64,000 bases of DNA from an uncultured Lachnospiraceae bacterium (GTDB lineage Bacteria > Bacillota > Clostridia > Lachnospirales > Lachnospiraceae): positions 186,001 through 250,000 of the forward strand of contig CAJUDS010000002.1 of NCBI GenBank assembly GCA_910585345.1, written 5' to 3'. A program made the position numbers and the translations under genes. The notes below the pieces were generated by a model, which saw only the letters and a program-made list of their open reading frames with translations, did no database searches and had not been told where the DNA came from. Below, in pieces: positions 1 to 7,941 of the stretch. The stretch's first letter is position 1. Each line of letters begins with the position of its first letter.

Positions 1-862
1 CGATGACATTGCAGACAATACGGTCTATCGTATAAGTATACGCGGTCGTAAAAAAGTAACTCAAAAAATAGCCGTATGTGTACACCAGCCCTTTGGCAAT
101 TCCCTTGGGCGTAAAGGAAGTCATATTGTCCACACCGTGATAGTCGCTCAGAGACACCCCCGTCACCGTGATGGCAAGCTGCAGGATCGCATAATAAAGC
201 ACAAATCCTGCCGCCAGCATTGCCACTGCCCGTCCCACGGATAACGCAAAAGACTTCCAGCTGCTTTTCTCCCGAAATGCCTTCATAAAAAGCATCAGAT
301 AAATCACACCGATCGTTGCCGACATGTAGGGCTGGTAAGCGCCCAGAGACAGACACAAAAGCGCCGCACCCCAGACAATGCCCCATTTGCATTTATAAAA
401 AGTATACGCCGACGCAATCGAGAGCAGCAGCGCCAGCGTGATCTCATCGCAGTTAACACCATAGGACAAAACGCATGTCAAACCCGGAAATGTAACAAAC
501 ACCAGGCCGAACAGCACCGCATAGACCCGGGAACGTATTTCCAGCAAATCTACAATCAGCGCCGCCGACAGCGAAATATACAACAGACTGATCACCGTAT
601 TGAAGACCGGCATACTAAAGCTCGTAAACAGATTTGTTGCCACCGGCATGAACCACCGTCCCAGGCCAAGCGTATCTTCCTGAAAAAATGGCATTTCAGA
701 GAAGATGTTTCCCATCTCAAAATAATTAAAAAATTTATGGCTCATATTGTAGAAATGAACCAGCAGTCCCGCCAGGAAAGTCATTGCAAATGTCCATCTG
801 ACAGGCGGCGCGGTTTTATTGATTTTCTCATGGAACCAAACAATCGGATCTTTTGTCAGCAT
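1..862 (-). CDS. GtrII-like polytopic membrane glucosyltransferase family protein (partial, 3' end outside window)
   Basis: The reading frame opens at an ATG (860-862) with an AGGAG ribosome binding site seven bases upstream and stays open to base 1, so about 287 N-terminal residues are visible. The protein has a short soluble start (MLTKDPIVWFHEK) followed by repeated hydrophobic segments, including LLCLSLGAYQPYMSA, which resembles the loop and helix pattern of GtrII-type membrane glucosyltransferases. Members of that family modify polymeric glycans at the outer face using polyprenyl-phosphate-glucose. It sits 10 bases downstream of the WbqC-like gene and probably belongs to the same transcript. 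The C-terminus is missing, so the family call is provisional; another multi-spanning glycan protein is possible. Confidence 0.6.
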   Translation of the reverse strand, partial: MLTKDPIVWFHEKINKTAPPVRWTFAMTFLAGLLVHFYNMSHKFFNYFEMGNIFSEMPFFQEDTLGLGRWFMPVATNLFTSFSMPVFNTVISLLYISLSAALIVDLLEIRSRVYAVLFGLVFVTFPGLTCVLSYGVNCDEITLALLLSIASAYTFYKCKWGIVWGAALLCLSLGAYQPYMSATIGVIYLMLFMKAFREKSSWKSFALSVGRAVAMLAAGFVLYYAILQLAITVTGVSLSDYHGVDNMTSFTPKGIAKGLVYTYGYFLSYFFTTAYTYTIDRIVCNVI

Positions 863-872
863 ATTTTTCTCC

Positions 873-1583
873 TTACGCCTCTCCCCGCAGTATGCGCCGG
901 GATTTTTCAATACCGCAGTTAAACAGTAAATCAATGCTGCTCAGATACGGAATAAAACCGCCAAACTGCTGCGGATAAACAGGATGGGTAAACTTCTGCC
1001 AGATTACTTCAATACCCGCCTTCTCATAAACGGACGGATCATAATAATCTGCGGCGCCTGTACCCGAAAGATAAATGCTTGCACCCAGTTTCTTCATAAT
1101 ATCTACAATCATATCATTATTTTTTCCCTGCGGATCCAAATCGGAAGAAAAAATAATCTCTATCTCAATGCCAAACAATTCGATCAGCATTTTAATCGAA
1201 GCGAAGCTAAATTCCCAGAAATAAACGTAGGAACCGTGATACAGTTCTTCCACATATGGCATGATCTCCCTGTAATACTGCGCTTTCCGGTAATTCTGAT
1301 GGAGCAGTCCCAGATTATTTTTCTGCCATCTGCCGTCATCCAGCAAGAGAATATCTTTGATTTGTGTCTCCCGCGGCGCCTTTTTCACGCAGACCGTAAT
1401 CCACTGCTCCCCTTTTTCTGTCTTAATCTTATCCCGGTTCATCCAACTCCTGCTTGTTCCGTTTACATACTGGGCCGTCTCCAGCACCACATACGTGTCC
1501 GCATGCAGCAGTCTGTCAAAAAAACCAAGATACGGCATAAAATCCGGCTGGTGTATCACAATTGTTTTCTCTTTCCCGCTCAT
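873..1583 (-). CDS. WbqC family protein
   Basis: This 236-residue soluble protein begins MSGKEKTIVIHQPDFMPYLG; the IHQPDFMPYLGFFDRL stretch and the later NGTSRSWMNRDKI and QYVNG segments are typical of the WbqC-like family found in O-antigen, capsule and flagellin-glycosylation clusters. The family's reaction is not established, although it often accompanies aminosugar and nonulosonic acid genes. I chose the internal ATG at 1583 over an upstream start because GAGGAAGG lies directly before it. It follows the PseG-like gene by about 50 bases and closes the row of nonulosonic-acid-type genes, so a role in modifying or transferring that sugar is an inference from context. Confidence 0.75.
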   Translation of the reverse strand: MSGKEKTIVIHQPDFMPYLGFFDRLLHADTYVVLETAQYVNGTSRSWMNRDKIKTEKGEQWITVCVKKAPRETQIKDILLLDDGRWQKNNLGLLHQNYRKAQYYREIMPYVEELYHGSYVYFWEFSFASIKMLIELFGIEIEIIFSSDLDPQGKNNDMIVDIMKKLGASIYLSGTGAADYYDPSVYEKAGIEVIWQKFTHPVYPQQFGGFIPYLSSIDLLFNCGIEKSRRILRGEA

Positions 1584-1636
1584 TTTTCCTTCCTCACACC
1601 GGCGCCTCATGGCGGCCCGACTCCTGATCTATCTGT

Positions 1637-2602
1637 CTATCCTGCAAACAATATTTCACAAATACGCTCTGCGCCGGACAGACTCACCTTCTCCATGCCC
1701 CGTCTGCTCATAGAGGCAATATCTTTCATCTCATGAATCCTTTCCAGATGCATTTCCTTAAAATAGCCTGCAAATATACCGCACCCGCTGCGTTCTATAT
1801 ACCGCCCCACCTGTATCTCATGCGGTTCATTGGCAATTACAAGACACGGCAGGCCGCAGGCCGCCGCTTCCAGACAGGTCACGCCGCCGCCTGTCACGGC
1901 CAGATCAAATTGTGCAAAAAATTCCATCAGGGACGGTACAAAAGAGACGATGCGAAAATCAGTTCCTTCCACCGCTCTCTGTGCCTGCTCCCAAATAACG
2001 CTGCCAGGACCGAGGAGGATGGTAATCCGTTTGCCCTCGTTTTCTTGGCGCCAGTTTTTTAAAAACGCTATAACAGGCAGTGTGACCCCGTACGTATCAC
2101 TGCCTCCCAGCGTCACTACAATATTTTCTACGCTGCTGCGCCTCCTGCGCCAGCGTTCGATTGCGGGATTCAAAATCAGATATTCACAGCCCGCGTACAC
2201 CTGCCGACCCGGGATGCGGTCAATATTTTCAAAAATCAAACTGGCAAAATTGCCGTCTGCCAAGGCGGCGCCCTCTCCCATATCGTCGATCGTAAAAAGA
2301 GGAATCCCCTTATTTTTTACATGCCGCGCGGTCTGCGCTCCGGTATCCAGCCTGTCGTTCAACCAGACTGTCACATGCCGTTCCCGGATGATCCTTCCTT
2401 CCCAGTCAGACAGTACATCGCGCAGATCTACGATAATGGGAACAATCCCATTTTGGGCCAGTACCGTTTCTCCTGCCTCATCACGGTTCATCAAAAGAAT
2501 ATAGTTTTCTCCTGCTTTCTCTACCGCATAAATCAGATTCATGGCGCGGAACAGATGACCCATCCCTCTTTTATGGGAACATTCTATGCATATTGCAAGC
2601 AT
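1637..2602 (-). CDS. PseG/SpsG-like nucleotide-sugar hydrolase (GT-B fold)
   Basis: The protein has 321 residues. Its N-terminal HKRGMGHLFRAMNL corresponds to the GxGHxxR loop of PseG and SpsG, which cleave nucleotide diphosphate from a sugar before condensation with phosphoenolpyruvate. The C-terminal half carries VVTLGGSDTYG and AVTGGGVTCLEAAACGLP, the nucleotide-binding Gly-rich region of the same fold. The gene overlaps the upstream SpsF-like gene by 19 bases, and a GGAGG site lies about ten bases before its ATG. It differs clearly from the canonical pseG at 40159-41214, so its substrate is probably a different sugar. In this module it would release the free hexose used by the NeuB-family synthase at 3929-4939. 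A sugar-transferring role cannot be excluded. Confidence 0.72.
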   Translation of the reverse strand: MLAICIECSHKRGMGHLFRAMNLIYAVEKAGENYILLMNRDEAGETVLAQNGIVPIIVDLRDVLSDWEGRIIRERHVTVWLNDRLDTGAQTARHVKNKGIPLFTIDDMGEGAALADGNFASLIFENIDRIPGRQVYAGCEYLILNPAIERWRRRRSSVENIVVTLGGSDTYGVTLPVIAFLKNWRQENEGKRITILLGPGSVIWEQAQRAVEGTDFRIVSFVPSLMEFFAQFDLAVTGGGVTCLEAAACGLPCLVIANEPHEIQVGRYIERSGCGIFAGYFKEMHLERIHEMKDIASMSRRGMEKVSLSGAERICEILFAG

Positions 2603-3258
2603 AAGGCGATTGCCTCCCTGGTCGTAGCTAAACCATTTTCACTGTGAGACGCAATGTAACAAGCCTTCTCATAATCCTCCTGCGTGTCTACCGTCAGCCT
2701 GATATCCGGTCTGTTTTTCTCATCAGCCACCTGCAGCGTGGCAGTCTTGAACTGCGCCATATGTTCCAGAATATACTCATCCACATGTTCGAAATGATGC
2801 GGCATACTCGCCTGTTTCCTATCCTCCTCAAGAGCGGGAAAACTGAAGATCTCCGCCCCCACACCAATTGGAAGCTGCGAAAACGATTCCGTAAAATCAT
2901 TCCCGCACGATTTATGAAAAGCAATCAGCCTGTCCACTTCCTCTGCATCCACAAATGGATTGTCCGCTGTCAGCCGCACGATATGGTCAAAGCCATATCT
3001 TTTCGCACACGCATAGTAACGGTCGAGTACATTGGACTCACTGCCCCGAAAGCAATGCACGCCTCTCTCTTTGCAGAACTGCTCCACTTTATCGTCTCCC
3101 GGCAGCGTGCTGGTGGCAATCACGATCTGCGCTTCCTGCGTCAGCGCCTGCAGTCTGTCTATGATATGATCGAGCAATGTCCTGTCATGAATGACTTTTA
3201 AGATCTTTCCGGGCAGTCTCGTCGACCCGGTTCTTGCCTGAATAATAATTCCTGTCAT
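2584..3258 (-). CDS. SpsF-like cytidylyltransferase (CMP-nonulosonate synthetase-like)
   Basis: The 224-residue protein begins MTGIIIQARTGSTRLPGK, the signature of the SpsF/KdsB-like nucleotidyltransferase branch, with VRLTADNPFVDAEEVDRL supplying the acidic metal-binding region. SpsF relatives are thought to activate acidic sugars with CTP. The start has GGAGG five bases upstream. It lies between a PIG-L deacetylase and the PseG/SpsG-like gene and shares a transcript with a NeuB-family synthase, so it most likely converts the product of that synthase to its CMP form. It is not close to pseF at 46144-46830, which has the RGGSKRIPGKN motif of classical CMP-sialate synthetases. Confidence 0.78.
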   Translation of the reverse strand: MTGIIIQARTGSTRLPGKILKVIHDRTLLDHIIDRLQALTQEAQIVIATSTLPGDDKVEQFCKERGVHCFRGSESNVLDRYYACAKRYGFDHIVRLTADNPFVDAEEVDRLIAFHKSCGNDFTESFSQLPIGVGAEIFSFPALEEDRKQASMPHHFEHVDEYILEHMAQFKTATLQVADEKNRPDIRLTVDTQEDYEKACYIASHSENGLATTREAIALCLQYA

Positions 3259-3288
3259 GTTTTCCTCCTGTTCACGCAGCGGCAGACG

Positions 3289-3915
3289 TTACGCCAGCCA
3301 CTTTACGCAGCGAAAGCCCTCCGCCAGCTCCACACCGCAGGCAAAGCCGTTGTTCTGTGCATCTTTGCGGAAATACTCTATCCATGCCCCGCCTACCCGT
3401 TCGCACTCCGATCTGTGGGCGCGGATCACCGCTTCCTTCGTTTTCCATGTTTCGGTGATGTCTCTGTAAAAATCCGGCGTAAACCGTACATCCGACTGGT
3501 ACCAGTTGCTATGGTACGCCAGCATGCGCGGCACATGACGTCCCGCATGCAGACTCGCCCTGGCGAGCGCCGTATGGTCATGATGCACATCCTCTTTATA
3601 ATGGGTGTAAATCAAATCAATTTTTTCTTGTTCCATCAAATGTACCAATTGTGCATTCAGACTGTCCTCAAATTCCAGTTTCAGTGTCTCAAAGCCGCCG
3701 CATACCAGCGTGCCGCCGATCAGCTCCGCTGCCTTCTTACCTTCGGCCATTGCCGTTTCGTCACTGCGTATTGTCACATTGTCCGGATTGACAAAACCGG
3801 AGTTGGTCGCGACATAGATTACTACATGGTCTCCGTTATCCACATGCTTTTTCAGGCTGCCGCTGCAGCCAAGCTCGATATCGTCAAAGTGTGCGCCGAT
3901 TGCAAGTACATTCAT
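3289..3915 (-). CDS. PIG-L (LmbE-like) family N-deacetylase
   Basis: This 208-residue protein starts at the ATG at 3915, preceded by GGAGG; an in-frame upstream extension has no family similarity and was rejected. Residues 8-14 are AHFDDIE, a variant of the AHPDDE motif in which the first Asp is the general base and His plus the second Asp bind zinc. A later VHHDHTALA segment carries the third zinc ligand. PIG-L enzymes remove N-acetyl groups from aminosugars. The protein is strikingly similar to the one at 19617-20246 through shared blocks such as VCGGFETL, HAGRHVPRML and WYQS, but it keeps both catalytic Asp residues. It sits between the NeuB-family synthase and the SpsF-like gene, so its target is probably the nonulosonic-type acid or a precursor. 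Confidence 0.82.
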   Translation of the reverse strand: MNVLAIGAHFDDIELGCSGSLKKHVDNGDHVVIYVATNSGFVNPDNVTIRSDETAMAEGKKAAELIGGTLVCGGFETLKLEFEDSLNAQLVHLMEQEKIDLIYTHYKEDVHHDHTALARASLHAGRHVPRMLAYHSNWYQSDVRFTPDFYRDITETWKTKEAVIRAHRSECERVGGAWIEYFRKDAQNNGFACGVELAEGFRCVKWLA

Positions 3916-3928
3916 ATATACGCCTCCT

Positions 3929-4939
3929 CTATCCCAGATCATCCCATGTAAGGATATCCTCTTTCTGCAGATCACGGGCCGCCTTCCTGCCAATCACCTG
4001 CTCTAAAAACTTTGGAGCGATACCGTAACCGGGCCGTTTGATATCCACTGCCTCTCTCGTGACCGCCTCTCCCGCTTTTATATCCTGACATAGCACAATG
4101 CTCTTTCTGTTATTGCGCCTTGTTCCCGCTTCCGCCTTCGCAGGCATCTTAATCCCGCTGCCGCGCATCACCTCAAAGTCGCGGACCGCCTCTACAATTG
4201 CCCGCATCTCATCCGGATCGGCGGAATGCATATGATCCGGTCCTTCCGCATGCTTATCATACGTAAAATGCTTTTCCAGCATCTGCGCACCCATAGCCGC
4301 CGCGCAGATACAGGCCGTTGTGCCCAGCGTATGGTCGGAATATCCCACCGCCAAACCCGGAAACTGCGCCTGCAGTGTCTGTATCGCCCGCAGGTTCACA
4401 TCTTCAGGGTGGGTCGGATATGCGGTAATCGCATGCAGAATGGTAATCTGGCTGTTGCCTTCCGCCAACATTGCATCCACCGACTCCCGCACTTCTTCCA
4501 TTGTACACATCCCCGTAGCATATAGAATAGGTTTCCCCAGTCTGGCAATATAACGCAGCAGCGGCAGATTCACCGCATCGTCAGAGCCGATCTTATAGGC
4601 GTCACAGCCCAGCCGCTCCAGCATGTCCACATCGCACTGATGCGAAGGGGAAGAAAAAATATCCAGTCCCTTTTTCCGCGCATAGGCAAAGACCTTTCTG
4701 TGAAGCTCCTCTCCTACCGCATATGCTTCAAACAACGCAAACTGCGAAGTCACTCCCGTATTCTCCATGTCAAACATTGCTTTTTTGCTCGAAAGTCTGT
4801 CCGCCTGATAGGTCTGCAGCTTCACCGCATCCACACCCGCATCCGCCGCCGCGTCAATCAGCCGCACCGCCTGTTCATAAGTTGTAAAATTACCGCCGAT
4901 CTCCGCAATGATATATATGTTATGCCGATTCCAATTCAT
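3929..4939 (-). CDS. NeuB/LegI/SpsE-family nonulosonic acid synthase
   Basis: The protein has 336 residues. It contains IYIIAEIGGNF, AGVDAVKLQTY, YKIGSDDAVNLPLLRY, ATGMCTMEEV, GYSDHTLGTTA and LEKHFTYDK, the TIM-barrel motifs of enzymes that condense phosphoenolpyruvate with a hexosamine to make nine-carbon acids. The last about 60 residues form an antifreeze-like SAF domain (NNRKSIVLCQDIKAGE). I chose the second ATG (4939) because GGGAGG sits six bases before it and it overlaps the upstream stop as ATGA. It lacks the LYGLYRKAYTPWEW block of the PseI at 43179-44225, so it probably makes a different acid (Leg-like or Neu-like). Confidence 0.88.
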   Translation of the reverse strand: MNWNRHNIYIIAEIGGNFTTYEQAVRLIDAAADAGVDAVKLQTYQADRLSSKKAMFDMENTGVTSQFALFEAYAVGEELHRKVFAYARKKGLDIFSSPSHQCDVDMLERLGCDAYKIGSDDAVNLPLLRYIARLGKPILYATGMCTMEEVRESVDAMLAEGNSQITILHAITAYPTHPEDVNLRAIQTLQAQFPGLAVGYSDHTLGTTACICAAAMGAQMLEKHFTYDKHAEGPDHMHSADPDEMRAIVEAVRDFEVMRGSGIKMPAKAEAGTRRNNRKSIVLCQDIKAGEAVTREAVDIKRPGYGIAPKFLEQVIGRKAARDLQKEDILTWDDLG

Positions 4940-5805
4940 AGGCATCCTCCCGTCATCTCTCGCAGGCCCTGTTCCAGTGTATGAGCAGGCCGCCAGCCAA
5001 GCACCTCCCCGGCATGGGAAATGTCCGCCACTACATTGTTTAATTCATTTTTCCGCGTTTGATTTCTGCACTCCACAGTTTTTTCCGTCCCAAGGATGCG
5101 CTGCACCAGTTCAACGACTTCCGCTACAGAATAGGACGTACCGGAACCGATATTAAACACATCATATTCCTGCACATTCTTTATCGTCAGATAAATGGCG
5201 TCCAGCAGATCATCCAGATAGACATAATCCCGCATCGGCGTCAAATCCATCACCCGGATGCAGTCGCCGTGGATGGCCTGGTCAATAATGTGCGGAATCA
5301 AAAACTCTTCTTTCTGTCCTTTGCCGTATACATTAAAAGGGCGAATGATACTGACCTGGACGCCAAACTGCTTTGCATAAAACGCGCATAATTCCTCCGC
5401 CATATATTTTGACCTGGCATAAGGGTTGTCAGGCCGGACTGCGTCCGTTTCACAGATCGGGTTTTTCTCCGGCGGTCCATATATATAGGCGCTGATATAG
5501 GTCATGGAAATCTGATGAATCCTGCACAGTTCCAGCAGGTTTAATGTACCGAATACATTTGTCTCCATAAACTGCGCCGGCTCCTCCCAGCTTCTTGGCA
5601 CAAATGTCTTTCCTGCCAGATGGACGATATGACCGGGACGCGACGCTGCAAGCGCCGCCACCGACTGTTTATCCGTCACATCCAGCTCTTTGGAACCAAG
5701 CCCCAGTACCATTTCGTCTTTTTTCTGCAGATATGCAGTCAAAGCGCTTCCGATAAAACCGCCTGCGCCCGTCACCACGATTTTTTTGCCTGTACGCTCA
5801 GTCAT
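4936..5805 (-). CDS. NAD-dependent epimerase/dehydratase (SDR), nucleotide-sugar reductase or epimerase
   Basis: The protein has 289 residues when started at the ATG at 5805, which overlaps the upstream stop codon as ATGA. It carries the NAD-binding GAGGFIGS near the N-terminus, an ISAYIYGPP serine loop and NPYARSKYMAEE containing the catalytic YxxxK. This pattern fits GDP-6-deoxy-mannose reductases and related 4-ketosugar reductases or epimerases. It lies directly between the CBS-domain nucleotidyltransferase and the NeuB-family synthase. After a LegB-type dehydratase it could reduce or epimerise the 4-keto-6-deoxy intermediate. This matters because no aminotransferase gene is present in this block. 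The exact reaction cannot be read from sequence. Confidence 0.8.
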   Translation of the reverse strand: MTERTGKKIVVTGAGGFIGSALTAYLQKKDEMVLGLGSKELDVTDKQSVAALAASRPGHIVHLAGKTFVPRSWEEPAQFMETNVFGTLNLLELCRIHQISMTYISAYIYGPPEKNPICETDAVRPDNPYARSKYMAEELCAFYAKQFGVQVSIIRPFNVYGKGQKEEFLIPHIIDQAIHGDCIRVMDLTPMRDYVYLDDLLDAIYLTIKNVQEYDVFNIGSGTSYSVAEVVELVQRILGTEKTVECRNQTRKNELNNVVADISHAGEVLGWRPAHTLEQGLREMTGGCL

Positions 5806-6863
5806 TCCTGTATTCCTCTTGCTTTCAGCATTTCTTCCATTGTAGAAAATTCCCCCATATCTTCCCACGCCTTTTCCGTAATCGGATACACGCCTACTTT
5901 TTCCCCTTTGTCAAGACATACCTGAATCAAATCCGTAATATGCATAAATTTTTCTTTCGGCACAAGTTCCAGAACGCCTGGCTCCAACACATATACTCCT
6001 GTATTGACAAGAAAACGCATCTCCGGCTTTTCCGAGAGATTTTCCACCCGGCCGTCCCCACCGATATTGACCACGCCATAGGGAATGGTATAATTTTTCA
6101 GCGAAGTAATTAGTGTTACCTGATTTCCGTTTTCTTTATGGAACTTCATAATCCTGCCGTAATCCACATCCAACAGAATATCACAATTGCTCACAAAAAA
6201 CGATTCTTTGATCTCATCTTTAACCAGATACAGGCTCCCCGCCGTACCGAGGAAATTCTCTTCTTCGAGATAAGACACTTCGTACTGCGGATGCAAATCC
6301 TGGAAATATGCCTTAATCAGATTTTTTTTATAATGAACGGATATATAAAATCTGCTGCAGCCCGCCTCACGGAAGGAATCAATCACCTGCTCCAATATTG
6401 TACTGTTGCCAATGGGAATTAACGGCTTGGGCAATACCTGGGTATACGGGAGCAGACGGGTTCCTTTGCCTCCCGCCATGATCACCACCGGCGCACTAAT
6501 CAGAGCGCCGGCGTGTTTTTTCTTTTCCGGTGTCTCATAGCGAAACAACAGATCAAGCAGCTTTCCGTTTCCGTCTACGACCGGTATCGCATCAATCCCA
6601 TGCCGTTCCATCAGGTTTATCGCACGATGCGCACTCTCCTGCGTAACACAGACGGGCCTTTTTGTCATGGCAGCCGTTACTTTATCCGTCATATCCCGCT
6701 TTTTTAAAATCCATTTCCGCACGTCACTGTCTGTCAATACGCCCAGCAGTTTCCCGTCCTCTACAACGAGGACGATTCTCTCATGGGTTTCATCCAGTAC
6801 CTTAATCGCATCCAGGATGGAATACGAGGGCGCAATACAAAGATTGTCAATCTTATCGTTCAT
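5802..6863 (-). CDS. ptmE: CBS-domain sugar nucleotidyltransferase, PtmE-like
   Basis: The 353-residue protein has two CBS domains at about residues 8-115 (ERIVLVVEDGKLLGVLTDSD, then HGIDAIPVVDGNGKLL). A nucleotidyltransferase domain follows from about residue 127, with MAGGKGTRLLPYTQVLPKPL, the pyrophosphorylase signature. This arrangement matches Campylobacter PtmE, which makes GDP-glucosamine for the legionaminic acid pathway. The CBS pair probably gives nucleotide-dependent control. The next gene downstream overlaps by four bases, and a LegB-like dehydratase lies 24 bases upstream, so the three are translated together. GDP specificity is taken from the family comparison and was not tested. 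Confidence 0.82.
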   Translation of the reverse strand: MNDKIDNLCIAPSYSILDAIKVLDETHERIVLVVEDGKLLGVLTDSDVRKWILKKRDMTDKVTAAMTKRPVCVTQESAHRAINLMERHGIDAIPVVDGNGKLLDLLFRYETPEKKKHAGALISAPVVIMAGGKGTRLLPYTQVLPKPLIPIGNSTILEQVIDSFREAGCSRFYISVHYKKNLIKAYFQDLHPQYEVSYLEEENFLGTAGSLYLVKDEIKESFFVSNCDILLDVDYGRIMKFHKENGNQVTLITSLKNYTIPYGVVNIGGDGRVENLSEKPEMRFLVNTGVYVLEPGVLELVPKEKFMHITDLIQVCLDKGEKVGVYPITEKAWEDMGEFSTMEEMLKARGIQE

Positions 6864-6887
6864 GGTTTTTCCTCTGCGCTGCCTAAA

Positions 6888-7880
6888 TTACACATTATAA
6901 ATATCCGTTTTGTAACAGTTCATATTTTCCCTGATCCAGGCGATCGTCTCGGCAAGTCCCTGTTCAAAAGTATACCTGGGCCTCCAGTCCGTAAGACGCT
7001 TGATCTTTTCGTTACAACCAAGCAGCCTGTTGACTTCGCTCTTTTCCGGGCGGGTCCTCTGCCCGTCGCAGACGATCCTGGCTGCCGGATTGATCTGCCG
7101 GATCAGTTCATCTGCCAGATCGCCGATACTGATCTCCCGCTGGGTGGCAATGTTGATCTCTTCCCCGATCGTCCGCTCTGCTTTGGCGATCTCGTAAAAT
7201 CCGCTCGCCGTATCCTTCACATAGTTAAAATCCCGTGTAGGGGTCAGGGAACCCAGCGCAATCTCTTCCTTTCCTGCAAGAAGCTGTGAAACAATCGTCG
7301 GTATGACTGCTCTGGCAGACTGCCGCGGCCCGAACGTATTAAACGGCCTTACGATCGTCACCGGAAGTCCAAAACTCCGGTAAAAGCTCTCTGCCAGCCT
7401 GTCGGCGCCGATTTTGGTCGCAGAATAAGGCGACTGCCCCTGATAAGGATGCTTCTCATCTATCGGAACATATTGTGCCGTACCGTATACCTCCGAGGTA
7501 GACGTAACCAGCACGCGCTGAGAATCCAGATCTCTTGCAGCCTGCAGCACATTGAGCGTCCCTTTGATATTCGTATCCACGTATGAATCCGGCGAATGAT
7601 AGCTGAACGGTATCGCAATCAACGCCGCCAGATGGAACACGCCGTCCGTACCTTTCATTGCCTCTCGGACCCCGTTTGGGTCCCGGATGTCTCCCTGAAA
7701 AATTTCCAGCGCGTCTAACTTTTCCTTCGGAAGCGTATCCAGCCAGCCCCATGTATTGAAAGAATTATAATACGTAAAGGCTTTTACCTCAAACCCCTTT
7801 TCCATTAAATACTCTGTCAGATGACTGCCGATAAAACCGTCCGCACCCGTGACCAGTACCTTTTTCATATTGATATCCAT
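6888..7880 (-). CDS. legB: LegB-type nucleotide-sugar 4,6-dehydratase
   Basis: The protein has 330 residues. VLVTGADGFIGSHL binds NAD, VTSTSEVYGTAQ holds the catalytic Thr, and SPYSATKIGAD gives the YxxxK. The WGWLDTLP, IAIPFSYHSPDSYVDTN and GSLTPTRDFNYVKDTA blocks are those of the LegB branch (GDP-GlcNAc 4,6-dehydratase in legionaminic acid synthesis). I used the ATG at 7880 because AAGGAAAGGA lies immediately before it; the ATG at 7868 is an alternative. Together with the PtmE-like gene this points to a GDP-linked 4-keto-6-deoxy hexosamine. The usual partner LegC aminotransferase is not next to it. Confidence 0.85.
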   Translation of the reverse strand: MDINMKKVLVTGADGFIGSHLTEYLMEKGFEVKAFTYYNSFNTWGWLDTLPKEKLDALEIFQGDIRDPNGVREAMKGTDGVFHLAALIAIPFSYHSPDSYVDTNIKGTLNVLQAARDLDSQRVLVTSTSEVYGTAQYVPIDEKHPYQGQSPYSATKIGADRLAESFYRSFGLPVTIVRPFNTFGPRQSARAVIPTIVSQLLAGKEEIALGSLTPTRDFNYVKDTASGFYEIAKAERTIGEEINIATQREISIGDLADELIRQINPAARIVCDGQRTRPEKSEVNRLLGCNEKIKRLTDWRPRYTFEQGLAETIAWIRENMNCYKTDIYNV

Positions 7881-7941
7881 TCCTTTCCTTGCTCTTATCA
7901 AATCCCAGCCGGGAAGACGGAGATATCTCCCCGCAGCCTCT

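Noticed and set aside
7919..7930. Perfect 12-bp palindrome GGAGATATCTCC after the Kps-like gene
   Set aside because: It is short, lacks a following T run for a terminator, and no matching copy was noticed elsewhere; it is not enough to call a site.
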